A stretch of DNA of 64,000 nt from Zygnema cylindricum (taxonomy: Eukaryota > Streptophyta > Zygnematophyceae > Zygnematales > Zygnemataceae), in the NCBI GenBank assembly GCA_037447655.1, contig JBBHKE010000413.1, positions 124,001 through 188,000 of the forward strand, read 5' to 3'. Every line of letters begins with the position of its first letter. The first letter of the stretch is position 1. The notes under the pieces were generated by a model, which saw nothing but the letters and a program-made list of their open reading frames with translations, searched no databases and was not told the origin of the DNA. Position numbers and translations under genes: made by a program. Below are positions 22,281-34,400 of this stretch, one piece after another.

Positions 22281-25200
22281 CCTAAGTTACACAAACAGTT
22301 AGCGATAACAGGAATAGTTATCTAACTTACACAAACAGTTAGCGATAACAAAAATTGCTTCCTAAAATACAAAAACAATTAGGTATAACACGAATTGTTA
22401 CCTAAATTACACAAAAAGTTAGCGATAACAGGAATTGTTATCTAACTTACACAAAATGTTAGCGATAAGAAGAATTGTTACCTAAATTACACAAGCAGTT
22501 AGCGATAACAATAATTGTTACTTTACTTATACAAACTGTTAGCGCTAACAAGAATTATTAACTAAATTACAAAAGCAATTAGCGATAATAAGAAATAATA
22601 TCTAAATTTCACAAAGTGTTAGCGATAACAATAATTGTTATATAAATTACACAAACAATTAACGATAAGAAGAATTGTTACCTCAATTATAGAAATAGTT
22701 AGCGATAACATAAATTGTTATCCAACTTACACAAACACTTAGAGATAACAGAACTTGTTACCTAACTTACACAAACTATTAGCGCTAACAAGAATTGTTA
22801 CCGAAAATTACACAAATTCTTAGCGTTTCCCAAAAAAATTTCCAAACTTACACAAGGTGTTAGCGATAAAAAAATTGATATCTAAATTACACAAAAAGTT
22901 AGCAATAACACAAATTATTATCTAAATTACACTAACTATAAGAGATAACTAGAATTGTTACCTAACTTATACTAATAGTTAGCAATAACAAGAATTGTTA
23001 CCTAAATTACAAAAACAGTTAGCGATAACAATAATTGTTACCTAAATTAAACAAAATGTTAGCGATAAGAAGAATTGTTACCTATCTTACACAAACAATG
23101 AGCGATAACAATAATGGTTACCTAACTTACACAAACAGTTAGCGATAACAAGAATTGTTACCAAAATTACACAAAAAACACTTAGCGAGAACCGGAATTG
23201 TTCTCGTAATTACACAAACTGTTAGCAATAACAGGAATTGTAATCTCACTTACACAAACTTTTAGCGATAACAAAAATTATTACCTAAATTACAAAAACA
23301 CTTAGCAATAACAGGAATTTTAACCAAACTTACACAAACTGTTAGCGCTTACTAGAATTGTTACCTAAATTACAGAAACTGTTAGCGATAAGATGAATTG
23401 TAATCTAAATTACACAAACAGTTAGTGATAATAAGAATTGTTACCTAAATTACACAAACAATTACTGATAACAAGAATTTTTACATAAATTACACAAAAA
23501 AAATTCGATAACAATAATTGTCACCTAAATTACACAAACATTTAGCGATAACAAGAATTTTTACCTACATTACAGATTCAGTTGGCGATAACAAAAATTG
23601 TTATCTAACTTACACAAACTATTAGCAATAACAACAATTGTTACCTAAATTATAAAAGCACTTAGCAATAACAAGAATTGTTACCTAACTTACACAAACT
23701 TTTAGCGCTTACTGTAATTGTTACCTAAATTACATAAATTCTTAGCGCTAATAGGAATTGTTTCCTAAATTACACAAACAGTTAGCGATAACAAGAATTG
23801 TGACCTAAATTACACAAACAGTTAGCGATAGCAAGAATTGTTACCTAAATTATAGAAACGGTTAGCTATAACAGGAATTGTTATCTAAATTACACAAACT
23901 GTTAGCGATAACAAGAATTGTTACCTATATTACACATATAATTAGCGATAACAGGAATTGTTACCTAAATTACACAAAAAGTAAGAAATAACAACAAATG
24001 TTATCTAACTTACACAAACTGTTACCGATAACAGGAATTGATATCTAAATTACACAAAAAGTTAGCAATAACACAAATTGTTATCTAAATTACACAAACT
24101 TTTAGCGATAACAGGAATTGTTACCTAAACTACACAAACACTTAGCAATAGCAAGAATTATTACCTTAATTACACTAACAATAGGAGATAACAAGAATTG
24201 TTACCTAAATTATACTAATAATTAGCAATAACAACAATTGTTACCTAAATTACAAAAACAGTTAGCGATAACAAGAATTGTTACCTAAATTAAACATAAT
24301 GTAAGCGATAAGAATAATTGTTACCTATCTTACACTAACAATTAGTGATAACAATAATGGTTACCTAACTTACACAAACAGTTAGCGATAACAAGAATTG
24401 TTACCAAAATTACACAAACAATTAGCGATAACAAGATTTGTTACCGAAATTACCCAAACACTTAGCGAGAACAGGAATTGTTTTCTAAATTACACAAACT
24501 GTTAGCAATAACAGGAATTGTAATCTCACTTACAGAAACTTTAAGCGATAACAAAAATTATTACCTAAATTACACAAGCAGTTAGCCATAACAAGAATTG
24601 TTACCTAAATAACACAGACATTAGAGATAACAAGAATTTTTTCCTAAATTACACAAATAGTTAGCGATAACAAGAATTGTTACCTAAATTACACACTTAT
24701 TTAGCAATAACAGGTATAGTTACCTAAATCACACAAACAGTTAGCGATAACTGGAATTGTTATCTAATTTACAAAAATTGTTAGCGATAAAAAGAATTGT
24801 TACCTAAATTCAACACACACAATTAGAGATAACAAGAATTGTTACCTAAATTACAGAAATAGTTAGCGATAACAAGAATTGTTACCTAAATTACACACAC
24901 AATTAGCGATAACAGGAATTGTTACCTAAATTACACAAAAAGTTAGCGATAACACGAATTGTTATCTAACTTCCACAAACTGTTAGTGCTAACAAGAATT
25001 GTTACCTAAATTACACAAGCAGTTAGCGATAAGAAGACTTGTTACCTAAATTACAAAAACAGTTAGCGATAACAAGAATTGTTACCTAAATTAAACATAA
25101 TGTAAGCGATAAGAATAATTGTTACCTATCTTACACTAACAATTAGTGATAACAATAATGGTTACCTAAATTACACAAAAAGTTAGCGATAACAGGAATT

Positions 25201-25679
25201 TTTACCTAAATTACAAAAACAATTAGTGATAACAAGAATTGTTGCCTAAATTACACTCACATTTAGCGATAGGAGGAATTGTTACCTAAATTACACAAAC
25301 TGTTAGCGATAACAAGAATTGTAACTATTTTACACAAACTTTTAGCGATAACAAGAATTATTACCTAAATTACACAAACAATTAGCATTAACAATAATTG
25401 TTACCTATATTACACAAACATTTAGCAATAAAATAGTTTTTACCTACATTACAGATTCAATTAGCAATAAAAAAAATTGTGACCTAAAATAAACAAAATA
25501 TTAATGATAAGAAGAATTGTTACCTAAATTACACAAACAATTAGCAATAACAAGAATGGTTACCTAACTTACGCAAACTGCTAGCGCTAAAAGGAATTGT
25601 TATCTTACTTAAACAAAATGTTAACGATAACAACAATTGTTACCTAAATTACACAAACAATTAGCGATAACAAGAATTG

Positions 25680-25684
25680 TTACC
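25680..25684 (+). other. Left target-site duplication of Cop-5 (TTACC)
   Basis: TTACC ends the satellite at 25684 and is repeated at 31494-31498, directly after the other end of Cop-5. Confidence 0.9.
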
Positions 25685-26447
25685 TGTTGTTCTACAACCA
25701 CCGGTGCAGGTGGAGGAGCAGCAGTAGTAGTAGAAGTAGACATGATACACTCTCAGAAGCTATCAAGAATCCTACCAAACAGCTGTTCTTAAGTGCTCAC
25801 CACCTCTTATACAAGCATTCAAACCTCACAAAACTCAAACAGAATATAGAGTAGAATAAACACTGATAACTCCCAAAGTTATAGCATAATTGACCTGACA
25901 ACACTCAAGATATAATACTAAGAAGTTTCCCAAACATTGTATGCAGTTTTACTACTTCGAAGTCTGGATACATCATGTGTTTTGAGTCCTTAGTCTTATA
26001 CTAGTGTTGTACCGGCAATACCACTGTACCTAAGAGTTACGTCAAGCTGCCAAGCTAATACTAAGCTACCACTGAGCTACCACAGAGCTACCATTGAGCT
26101 ACCACTAAGCTACCATTGAGCTACCACTAAGCTACCCACTAAGTTACCACTGAGTTCCCACTAAGTTGACTAGAATCGTATCTATCGCAGTTGCTCTATC
26201 CTGTACAGAATCACATTAAGAATATCAGACGTTGCGTTGTCCGTACGGACCATATCAAATATAATCATGGTTGCCTTGTCCTATCTGTGTTGCTGCTTCG
26301 CTGCTGAGCTATTCTGCTGCTGCACTGCTGTATAGCAGCTGCGCTGCTGTATAGCAGCTGCGCTGCTCTGTTGTATAGCAGCAGCGCTGCTCTATCTATA
26401 TAGCAGCTGCGCTGCTCTGAGACTAAAAGCTTTCCCAAAAGACAACA
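25685..26447 (-). repeat. Cop-5 3' LTR (763 bp)
   Basis: TGTTGTTCTACAACC to AAAAGACAACA. Inside are a 12-bp-period repeat built on GAGCTACCACT (26060-26160, seven GCTACC units) and a GTATAGCAGCTGCGCTGCT hairpin repeat (26290-26420). ATG 25743 (minus strand) opens 19 codons plus CA to the LTR end; the terminal CA is intact here, unlike the 5' copy. Confidence 0.93.
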
Positions 26448-26464
26448 CTCCCCTAAAGCTTTAG
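26448..26464 (-). other. Cop-5 polypurine tract
   Basis: Minus strand CTAAAGCTTTAGGGGAG directly before the 3' LTR, identical to the Cop-2 and Cop-4L tracts. Confidence 0.78.
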
Positions 26465-26635
26465 ACTTGTATTCCGGCGCAGCTGCGGTGATAAACTAGC
26501 GCTGCATCGCAGCATAGCAATATAACAATTAGCAAGTCACCCAGTACCACTACCTCACAATGGTGGAAATATCGCAGAGTGGCAGTATAGCAGTGCAGCA
26601 ATTCAACTATTCACTTAATCCCACTGCGTCCCTAC
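26465..26635 (-). other. Cop-5 3' untranslated region with GCAGC/TAGCA words
   Basis: Between the RNase H end and the polypurine tract. Contains repeated TAGCAG, GCAGC and TATAGCA words similar to 9300-9410 in Gyp-1. No coding potential seen. Confidence 0.5.
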
Positions 26636-28290
26636 AATACTTCAGCTTAGGAGCAGGAAGAGCTTTAGTGAGCATATCAGCAATCATTTTTGCATCTGGC
26701 AAATAACATAATTTAATCACTCTAGAGTACACCTTTTCTCTTACAAAGTGTAATCGTTCATCCATGTGCTTGCTTTTGAAGTGATGACTCGAGTTAGAAG
26801 CAATGGCAATGCAGCCTGGTTATCACACCAGATCACCTGTGGACCAGCTTGCATGTATCCTAGTTCTTGTAACATGGATTTTACCCATAAGAGTTCTTTG
26901 AGGGCCAAGCTTGCTGTCATATATTCTGACTCCATTGTCGATTGTGCTGTAACCTTTTGAAGTTTGCTGCTCCAACAGCAAGTACCGTTCCCAATTTGTA
27001 GAACAAATCGCGTGGTGGATTTCTGGCTTGGCATGTCGCCATAGCTTGCATCACTCCATGTTTGCAGTTTGACTTCTCCTCCGCCTAGAGTGAGTTTGAG
27101 ATCTTTAGTTCCTGCCAAATATCTTAAGAATCTCTTTGGTGCATCAAGATCAGATTTTCTCAGATTTTATAGACTCCTACTCAGTACCCCGAGTGCTGCA
27201 GCAATGTCAGAACGGGTACAGTTCATGAAGTATATTAAGCTTCCCACTATCTGTCTATAATGTATTATTGTCATAGGATCATTCTCTCCTGATTCTAAAT
27301 ACTCGCTAACAATGACACCTGGTTCTGTCTCTTCTCCCTGTAACTTCAGCCGAAACTCCATTGGAGTTAAACATCCTATTGCCCCCCGCATTCCGTACTC
27401 ATCTAACATGTTTCCAATAGCCTTTTTTTGAGTCAATTTTATTATTTTCTTATTTCTGTCCCTCTCTACCTGGATACCCAAAATATATTTTGCCTCACTG
27501 AGGTCTTTCATCTCGAACCGTGAGTTTAGAGCAGTTTTGATTTTGTTAATTTCAGCCATTGATTTGCTAATTAATAGCAAATCATATATATATAATGCTA
27601 TATACACTATCCCATCTTCACCCTTTAGAACGTAGACAGAGTGATCAAAACTTATCCTTTAAAATCCTAGACTAGTCAAGAATTCATCAAGCTTTATATT
27701 CCACTTTCTGGGGCCTGTTTTAGGCCCTACAAAGATTTTAGCAACTTGCATACTAAGTGCTCTTTTCCTGGTTCCACATACTTTTCAGGCTGCTGCATGT
27801 AAATGGTCTCTTCTAGTTCTCCATGCAAAAAGGCCGTTTTTACATCCATCTGATGAATTTCCATATCTTCTATAGCAGCTAAGGACAGCAAAATCCTAAC
27901 TATTGGAAATCTTACAACCGGAGAAAATGTTTCTTCAAAATCGATTCCTTCCTTTTGATTGTACCCCTTCGCCACAAGTCTGGCCTTATAGCGTTCAATT
28001 GTGTTATCGGGATTTAACTTCACCTTGAATACCCATTTGCTGCCGATCACTTTTCGGTCCGGAGGAAGGTCCACAAGCTCCCATGTTTGAGCCTCCATGA
28101 TCGACTTCATTTCGTCGTTTGCCGCCTCAATCCAATCATTCCGCTCTGGTGATGAGAAGGCCTCTTGGATAGTCAAGGGCTCCCCTCAGACTGCCGAGTA
28201 GGCAAAGTGAGAGCTTGCTTGCAAGCGGCTGCTTGATCTTCTTCCCCCCGGAAATTCTGAGGCTGAGATCGTCGGATGCCGCGCATTGCG

Positions 28291-28350
28291 CTGATTGCGC
28301 TAGTTGCGATCCGTGTCTTGCTGATTGCGCTTGTTGCGATCCGTGTGTAT
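28291..28350 (-). repeat. 30-bp tandem duplication in Cop-5 pol linker
   Basis: CTGATTGCGCTAGTTGCGAT-type unit twice (28291-28320 and 28321-28350) with about three differences, in phase with coding. It lies between integrase and RT, a tolerant linker. Confidence 0.9.
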
Positions 28351-30717
28351 TGACTGCTCTTGGTCTGTCAGGACCCGAAGTTGGTGAGGAAGTTGGAGAG
28401 AGTCTGACGCTAGAGTCATTACCGGAGTTTGTGGAATCTGCGGGACAATTTCCTGCATGCAATCTAAGATGACATACTCCTGTACTTTTTGTTGCTTTTG
28501 CTGCGCTGTCATTTGAAATAAATCTATGGAGTCTAGTTCATCGTTAACAATGATGTTTCTAGCTAGAACTATTTTCTACTTTTCAAACACAAAGACTCTA
28601 TAACCTTTCGAGTGATCATCATATCCTAACACAATACCTGGTAATCCCTTCGGTTCCATTTTACATCTATCTGTAGACGTATCCAATATAAAGCATTGAC
28701 TACCAAAGACCTTGAAATGGCTAACATCTGGTTTGCTACCTGTCCAGATTTCGTAAGGAGTTGTTTCTACCGATTTTGATCCTATCCTATTTTTAATATT
28801 AACTGCCCAATTTAGAGCCTCAGCCCATAATTTCGGATCCACATTTTTATCTGCGAGCATACATCTAGAGCTTTCGGTGAGAGTTTTATTCAGCCTTTCC
28901 GACACCCCATTTTGTTCCGGTGAATATGGAACAGTCAATAGATGACTAATGCCTTCCTCGAGTAAAAATGTTTCAAATTCTTTCGATGTATATTCACCAC
29001 CATTGTCCGATCTGAGCTATAAAATAGATGTATTATGAAGTTTTTCAGCCCATGCTTTATAGTGTTTGAAGTGACCAAACATTTCACTCTTCTCCTTCAT
29101 GAAGTAAACTTTTGTTAACCTGGAGAAATCATCTGTGAAAGTGACCATATATTTCATCCCTCCGGCAGAAGGAACCTTCGCCGGACCAAAGACATCCGAA
29201 TGAATTTGTTGTAAAAGTTTCGTTGACCGATGCTCAGACTCCTTAGGAAATAGCAATCTATGGATTTTTCCTAAAGCGCAACCATCGCAAGTTTTGACCG
29301 GCCCATCGTTGATTGATACACCCTCTATTTATCCAGCAATGACCATTTTCCTCAAACTATCATAATTAACATTGCCTAATCTTTATGCCACAACTCATCT
29401 GAGTGCAAAACACCGGAGTACAAAACATCATTCTCCTTGGTATTAGCCATATCCATGGGATACATCTTGCTACTATCTCTAGTACCTGTAACCGCAACTT
29501 TGCCAATTTTGCTAACAACCTGCCGACCATTTTTCAAATTAACCTCAAAGCCTTTGCTCTCTACCAACGACGTAGAAAACAGATTTTTCTTAAAGTCAGG
29601 TACAAATAAGACATTGTGAAGAGTCCTTTCAATTGCTATTCCTTCTACATCAACTAGTAAGGACACATCACCCAGAGCACGAGTTTGGACAATCATTCCA
29701 CAAGCATAATAAATATTTTTCTCCGGCGTTGATTTCAGATTTTTGAAGATGGTCTTGTTCCAGCACACATGGGCTGACGCTCTTGTATCTATTATCCATC
29801 CTGGGTCTTTCGCGCCCTCCATTGCAACCGCCAAAGCGAATAGATCCGTATCGTCCTCCGTAGAAACCGTCAAAGTCTCGTCTAGGAGAGACGAAGAAGC
29901 CGAAAATAGTGCATTTCCACGAGGCGGAGTCCTCGTGAAGCCTTTATGAAACTGGCTTTGTTGCCATCCTGGCCGGTATAAACCTGTATCGTTAGCTTTT
30001 TTAAGCTTAGGACAAAATTTGTATCCATGACCTCTCTCACTACAATAAAAGCATGCATTGTTGGATTGTCTATTTCCACTTTGATTAAAATGTCTGAACT
30101 GATTTAATTGATTCCTTTGCTGATTAATCTGTCCTTTTCTCTCAAAGTCTGAATTAAAAGCCTCTACTTGCTCAACATTGAGCATATTAGATGTAGCTTC
30201 CTCCTCTAGTAAAATATTGATGGCTAACTGTAAAGTCCAGCTAGCTTTCTCTTTTTGTTTGAGCATGTCAGATGCTCCTTTCATACTACGAGGGAGACCC
30301 CTCATTAGCAGTGCCGCCTGTTGAAAAGGACGAAACACCCCACCTGCACAAGCATGTGCATCTACAAGGATACGAAATTTGTTAGAATATTCAGCCATTA
30401 TACCGCCAGTGTACTTATAGTCCCAAATTTTTCCAGCCAATAGAAGCTCTTCCTGGACATTGGACTTTTCATAATCACTTTTAAGAGATTTCCAAATATC
30501 AATTGCTTTTTTCATTTTTATCCGAGACATAGCCAAGTCCTCAGATATACAAAATTTCAGAATAGAACGAGCTTGCGTATTTTTCTTAGACCATGACGGA
30601 TCAGATTCATCCAGCGAACCATCCAATATATCCAAACGATTGACATTTTCAAAATGTGTTTCCACCATATCCGCCCAGTAAACATACTTATCCCCGGAAA
30701 AGATAGGAATTCTTGAT

Positions 30718-30732
30718 GACAGGCCCATAACC
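30718..30732 (-). other. Cop-5 primer-binding site, initiator tRNA-Met anticodon type
   Basis: On the minus strand GGTTATGGGCCTGTC follows the LTR with no spacer; the first 11 bases match the initiator-tRNA-Met anticodon complement exactly. Read in gag as V-M-G-L-S. Confidence 0.85.
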
Positions 30733-31493
30733 TATTGTTCTACAACCACCGGTGCAGGTGGAGGAGCAGCAGTAGTAGTAGAAGTAGACATGATACACTC
30801 TCAGAAGCTATCAAGAATCCTACCAAACAGCTGTTCTTAAGTGCTCACCACCTCTTATACAAGCATTCAAACCTCACAAAACTCTATCAGAATATAGAGT
30901 AGAATAAACACTAATAACTCCCAAAGTTATAGCACAATTGACCCGACAACACTCAAGATATAATACTAAGAAGTTTCCCAAACACTGTCTGCAGTTTTTC
31001 TACTTGGAAGTCTGGATACATCATGTGTTCTGAGTCCTAGGTCTTATACTAGTTTTGTACCGGCAATACCACTGTACCTGAGAGGTACGTCAAGCTGCCA
31101 ATCTAATACTAAGCTACCACGAGCTACCATGAGCTACCACTGAGCTACCACTAAGCTACCATTGAGCTACCACTGAGCTACCCACTAAGTTACCACTGAG
31201 TTCCCACTAAGTTGACTAGAATCGTATGTAACGCATTTGCTCTATCCTGTACAGAATCATTTTAAGAATATCAGACGTTGCGTTGTCCGTACGGACCATA
31301 TCAATTATAATCATGGTTGCCTTGTCGTGTCTGTGTTGCAGCTTCGCTGCTGCGCTGTTCTGCTGTTGCGCTGCTGTATAGCAGCTCCGCTGCTGTATAG
31401 CAGCTGCGCTGCTGTGTTGTATAGCAATTGCGCAGCTCTGTCTGTATAGCAGCTGCGCTGCTCTAAGAATGAAAGCTTTCCAAAAAGACAACA
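30733..31493 (-). repeat. Cop-5 5' LTR (761 bp)
   Basis: TATTGTTCTACAACC to AAAAGACAACA. Nearly identical to the 3' LTR, including the GAGCTACC (31112-31200) and GCAGCTGCGCTGC (31340-31462) repeats. The plus-strand TG edge is TA, a change that also makes the gag stop. Confidence 0.93.
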
Positions 31494-34400
31494 TTACCTA
31501 AATTACACAAACTGTTAGCGATAACAAGAATTGATATCTAAATTACACAAACTGTTAGTGATAACAACCATTGTAATCTAAATTACATAAAATTTTAGCG
31601 CTAACATGAATTGTTATCTAACTTACACAAACTATTAGCGATAACAAGAATTGTTAACTAAATTAAATAAACAATGTGCCATAACAATAATTGTTACCTA
31701 AATTACACAAACAATTAGCGATAACAAGAATTGTTACCTACATTATATAAACAGTAAGCGATAACAGAAATTGTTATCTAACTTACACAAACTGTTAGAG
31801 ATAACAAAAATTGTTACCTAAATTAGACAAGCACTTAGTGATAACAGTAATTGTTACCTAACTTACAAAAACTGTTAGCGCTAACTAGAATTGTTACCCA
31901 AATTACACAAATTCTTAACGCTAACAAGAATTAATTCCTAACTTACAAAAACTGTTAGCAATAACAAAAATTTATATCTAAATTACCCAAAAAGTTGGCG
32001 ATAACAAGAATTAGTATCTAAATTACACAAACTGTTAGCAATAACAATAATTGTTACCTAAATTATATAAACAGTTAGCGATAACAGGAATTTTGACCTA
32101 AATTACACAAACAGTTAGCGATAATAAGAATTGTTACCTAAATTACACAAACTGTTAGCGATATCAGGAATTGTTACCTAAATTACACAAATAGTTAGCG
32201 ATTACAGGAATTGTTATCTAACTTACACAAACTGTTAGCGATAATAAGAATTGTTACCTAAAAATACACAAATTCTTAGGGTTGTTTTGATTTTTTTTCA
32301 AACTTACACAAACTGTTAGCGATATTAGGAATTGATATCTAAATTACACAAACAGTTAATGATAACACAATTTGTTATCTAAATGACACAAACAGTTAGC
32401 GATAATAGGAATTGTTATCTAAAATTAACAAACTATTAGCGATAACAAGAATTATTACCTAAATTACACAAATAATTAGAGATAACAAGTATAGTTACCT
32501 AAATCACACAAACTCTTAGCAATAACAACAATGTTTATTTAACTTACACGAACTGTTAGCGATAACAAGAATTGTTACCAAAATTACACAAACAGTTAGC
32601 GATAAAAGGAATTGTTATCTAAATTACACAAACTGTTAGTGATGACAAGAATTGTTATCTAACTAACACAAATTGTTAGCGATAATAAGAATTGTTACCT
32701 AAATTACACAAACAATTAGTGATAACAAGAATTGTTACCTAAATTACACAAAAAGTTAGCGATAACACGAATTGTTATCTAAATTACACAAATTGTTAGC
32801 GATAACAGGAATTGTAATCTAAATTACACAAATTGCTAGCGATAACAATAATTGTTATCTAAACTACACAAACTGTTAGCGATAACAGGAAATGTAATCT
32901 AACTTACACAAACTCTTAGCGATAACAAGAATTGTTACCAAAATTACACAAAAAATTAGCGATAACAAGAATTGTTACCTAAATTACAAAAACAGTTAGC
33001 GATAATGGGAACTCTTACCTAAATTACACAAACTGTTAGCAATAACAAGAATTGTTACCTAAATTACACAAACAATTAGCGAAAACAGGAATTATGACCT
33101 AAACTACACAAAAAGTTAGCGTTTACAGAAATTGTTATCTAACTTACACAATCTGTTAGCGATAACAAGAATTCTTACCTAAATTACACAAGCTGTTAGC
33201 GATAACAGTAATTGTTACTTTACTTACATAAACTGTTAGCGCTAACAAGAATTGTTACCTAAATTACACAAGCAGTTAGCGATAACAAGAATCATTATCT
33301 AAATCACACAAGTTATTAGCGATAACAAGAATTATTATCTAACTAACAAAAACAGGTAGAGATAACAAGAATTGTTACCTAAATTACAGAAACAGTTAGC
33401 GATAACACGAATTGGTATCTAAATAACACAAATTGTTAGCGATAACACGAATTGTTACCTAAATTACACAAACAGTTAGCAATAACAAGAATTATTTCCT
33501 AAATTACAAAAACAGTTTGCAATAACAATAATTGTTATCTAAATTACACAAAAAATAAGCGATAACACGAGTTGTTACCTAAATTACACAAACAGTTAGC
33601 GATAACATCCATTGTTACCTAAGTTACACAAACAGTTAGTGATAATAAAAATTGCTACCTAATTACACACATAATTAGCGATAACACGAATTGTAACCTA
33701 AATTAGACAAACAGTTAGCGATAACAGTAATTGTTATCTAATTTACAAAAACTGTTAGTGATAACAATAATTGTTACCTAAATTACATAAGGAGTTAGAG
33801 ATAACATAAATTTTTTGCCTAACTTACACAAACTGTTAACGCTAACAAGAATTGTTACCCAAAATTACACATATTTTGTGTTGACAATAAATTTTACCTA
33901 ACTTACACAAACTGTTAACGATAACACGAATTGTTACCTATATTACACAAACAATTAGAGATAACAAGAATTATTATCTAAACTACAAAAGCAGTCAGCA
34001 ATAACAAGAATTGTTACCTAAATTAAAGAAACAGCTAGCGATAACAAAAATTGTTATCTAAATTAAACAAAATGTTAGCAATAACAGAAATTGTTCCCGA
34101 AATTACACAAACAATAAGCAATAACAAGAATGGTTACCTAACTTACACAAACAATTAACGATAACAAAAATTGTAACCTTAATTACACAAGCATTTAAGA
34201 ATAACAAGAATTTTTACCTAAATTACACAAACAATTAGCGATAACAAGAATTAATACCTTAATTACACAAACAGTTAGCGAATACAGGAATTCTTATCTA
34301 ACTTACACAAAATGTTAGCAATAACAAGAATTGTTACCTAAATTACTCAAACTGTTGGCGCTAACAAGAGTAGTTACCTAACTTACACAAATTGTTAGCA

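Larger units (their letters stand above)
21337..25684 (+). repeat. Sat40 satellite, block 1 (about 105 monomers)
   Basis: Head-to-tail 40-bp monomer with consensus words TTACCTAAATTACAC, AAACAGTTAGCGATAACA and AGAATTG. The 40-bp phase is held throughout with point changes and rare small indels. Each monomer holds GTTAGCGATAAC (a perfect palindrome in the common GTTAGCGCTAAC variant) and often GATAACAA-GAA-TTGTTATC, an 8-bp-arm hairpin. It is AT-rich, without long ORFs. Multi-monomer blocks recur, such as 21561-21740 near 23845-24020. It is interrupted by a 128-bp LTR fragment at 22153-22280 and ends at the TTACC target site of Cop-5. Confidence 0.97.
26636..30791 (-). pseudogene. Cop-5 gag-pol, fragmented
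   Basis: ATG 30791 lies inside the 5' LTR; the 20th codon, which spans the LTR end, is TAG instead of CAG, so gag stops there. The open part restarts at 30728 (MGLSSRIPIFSG). Gag knuckle CFYCSERGHGYKFC is near 30010-30055. Protease reads WIIDTRASAHVCW (about 29780), with DTR in place of DTG or DSG, probably inactive. Integrase pieces are at 29017-29256 (HSDVFGPAKVPS) and 28576-28938 (PEQNGVSERLN). RT at 27167-28176 has SKWVFKVKLNPDN and, at the active site, YIYD instead of YVDD. RNase H at 26636-27118 has WSDASYGDMPS and WCDNQAA, then a frameshift. Confidence 0.88.
25685..31493 (-). mobile_element. Ty1/copia Cop-5, complete, inserted in Sat40
   Basis: Minus-strand full-length element with two near-identical LTRs (25685-26447 and 30733-31493), polypurine tract, primer-binding site and a perfect 5-bp target duplication TTACC. 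It inserted into a Sat40 monomer, so it is younger than that part of the array. Coding frames are broken, so insertion needed help in trans or decay followed. Confidence 0.95.
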
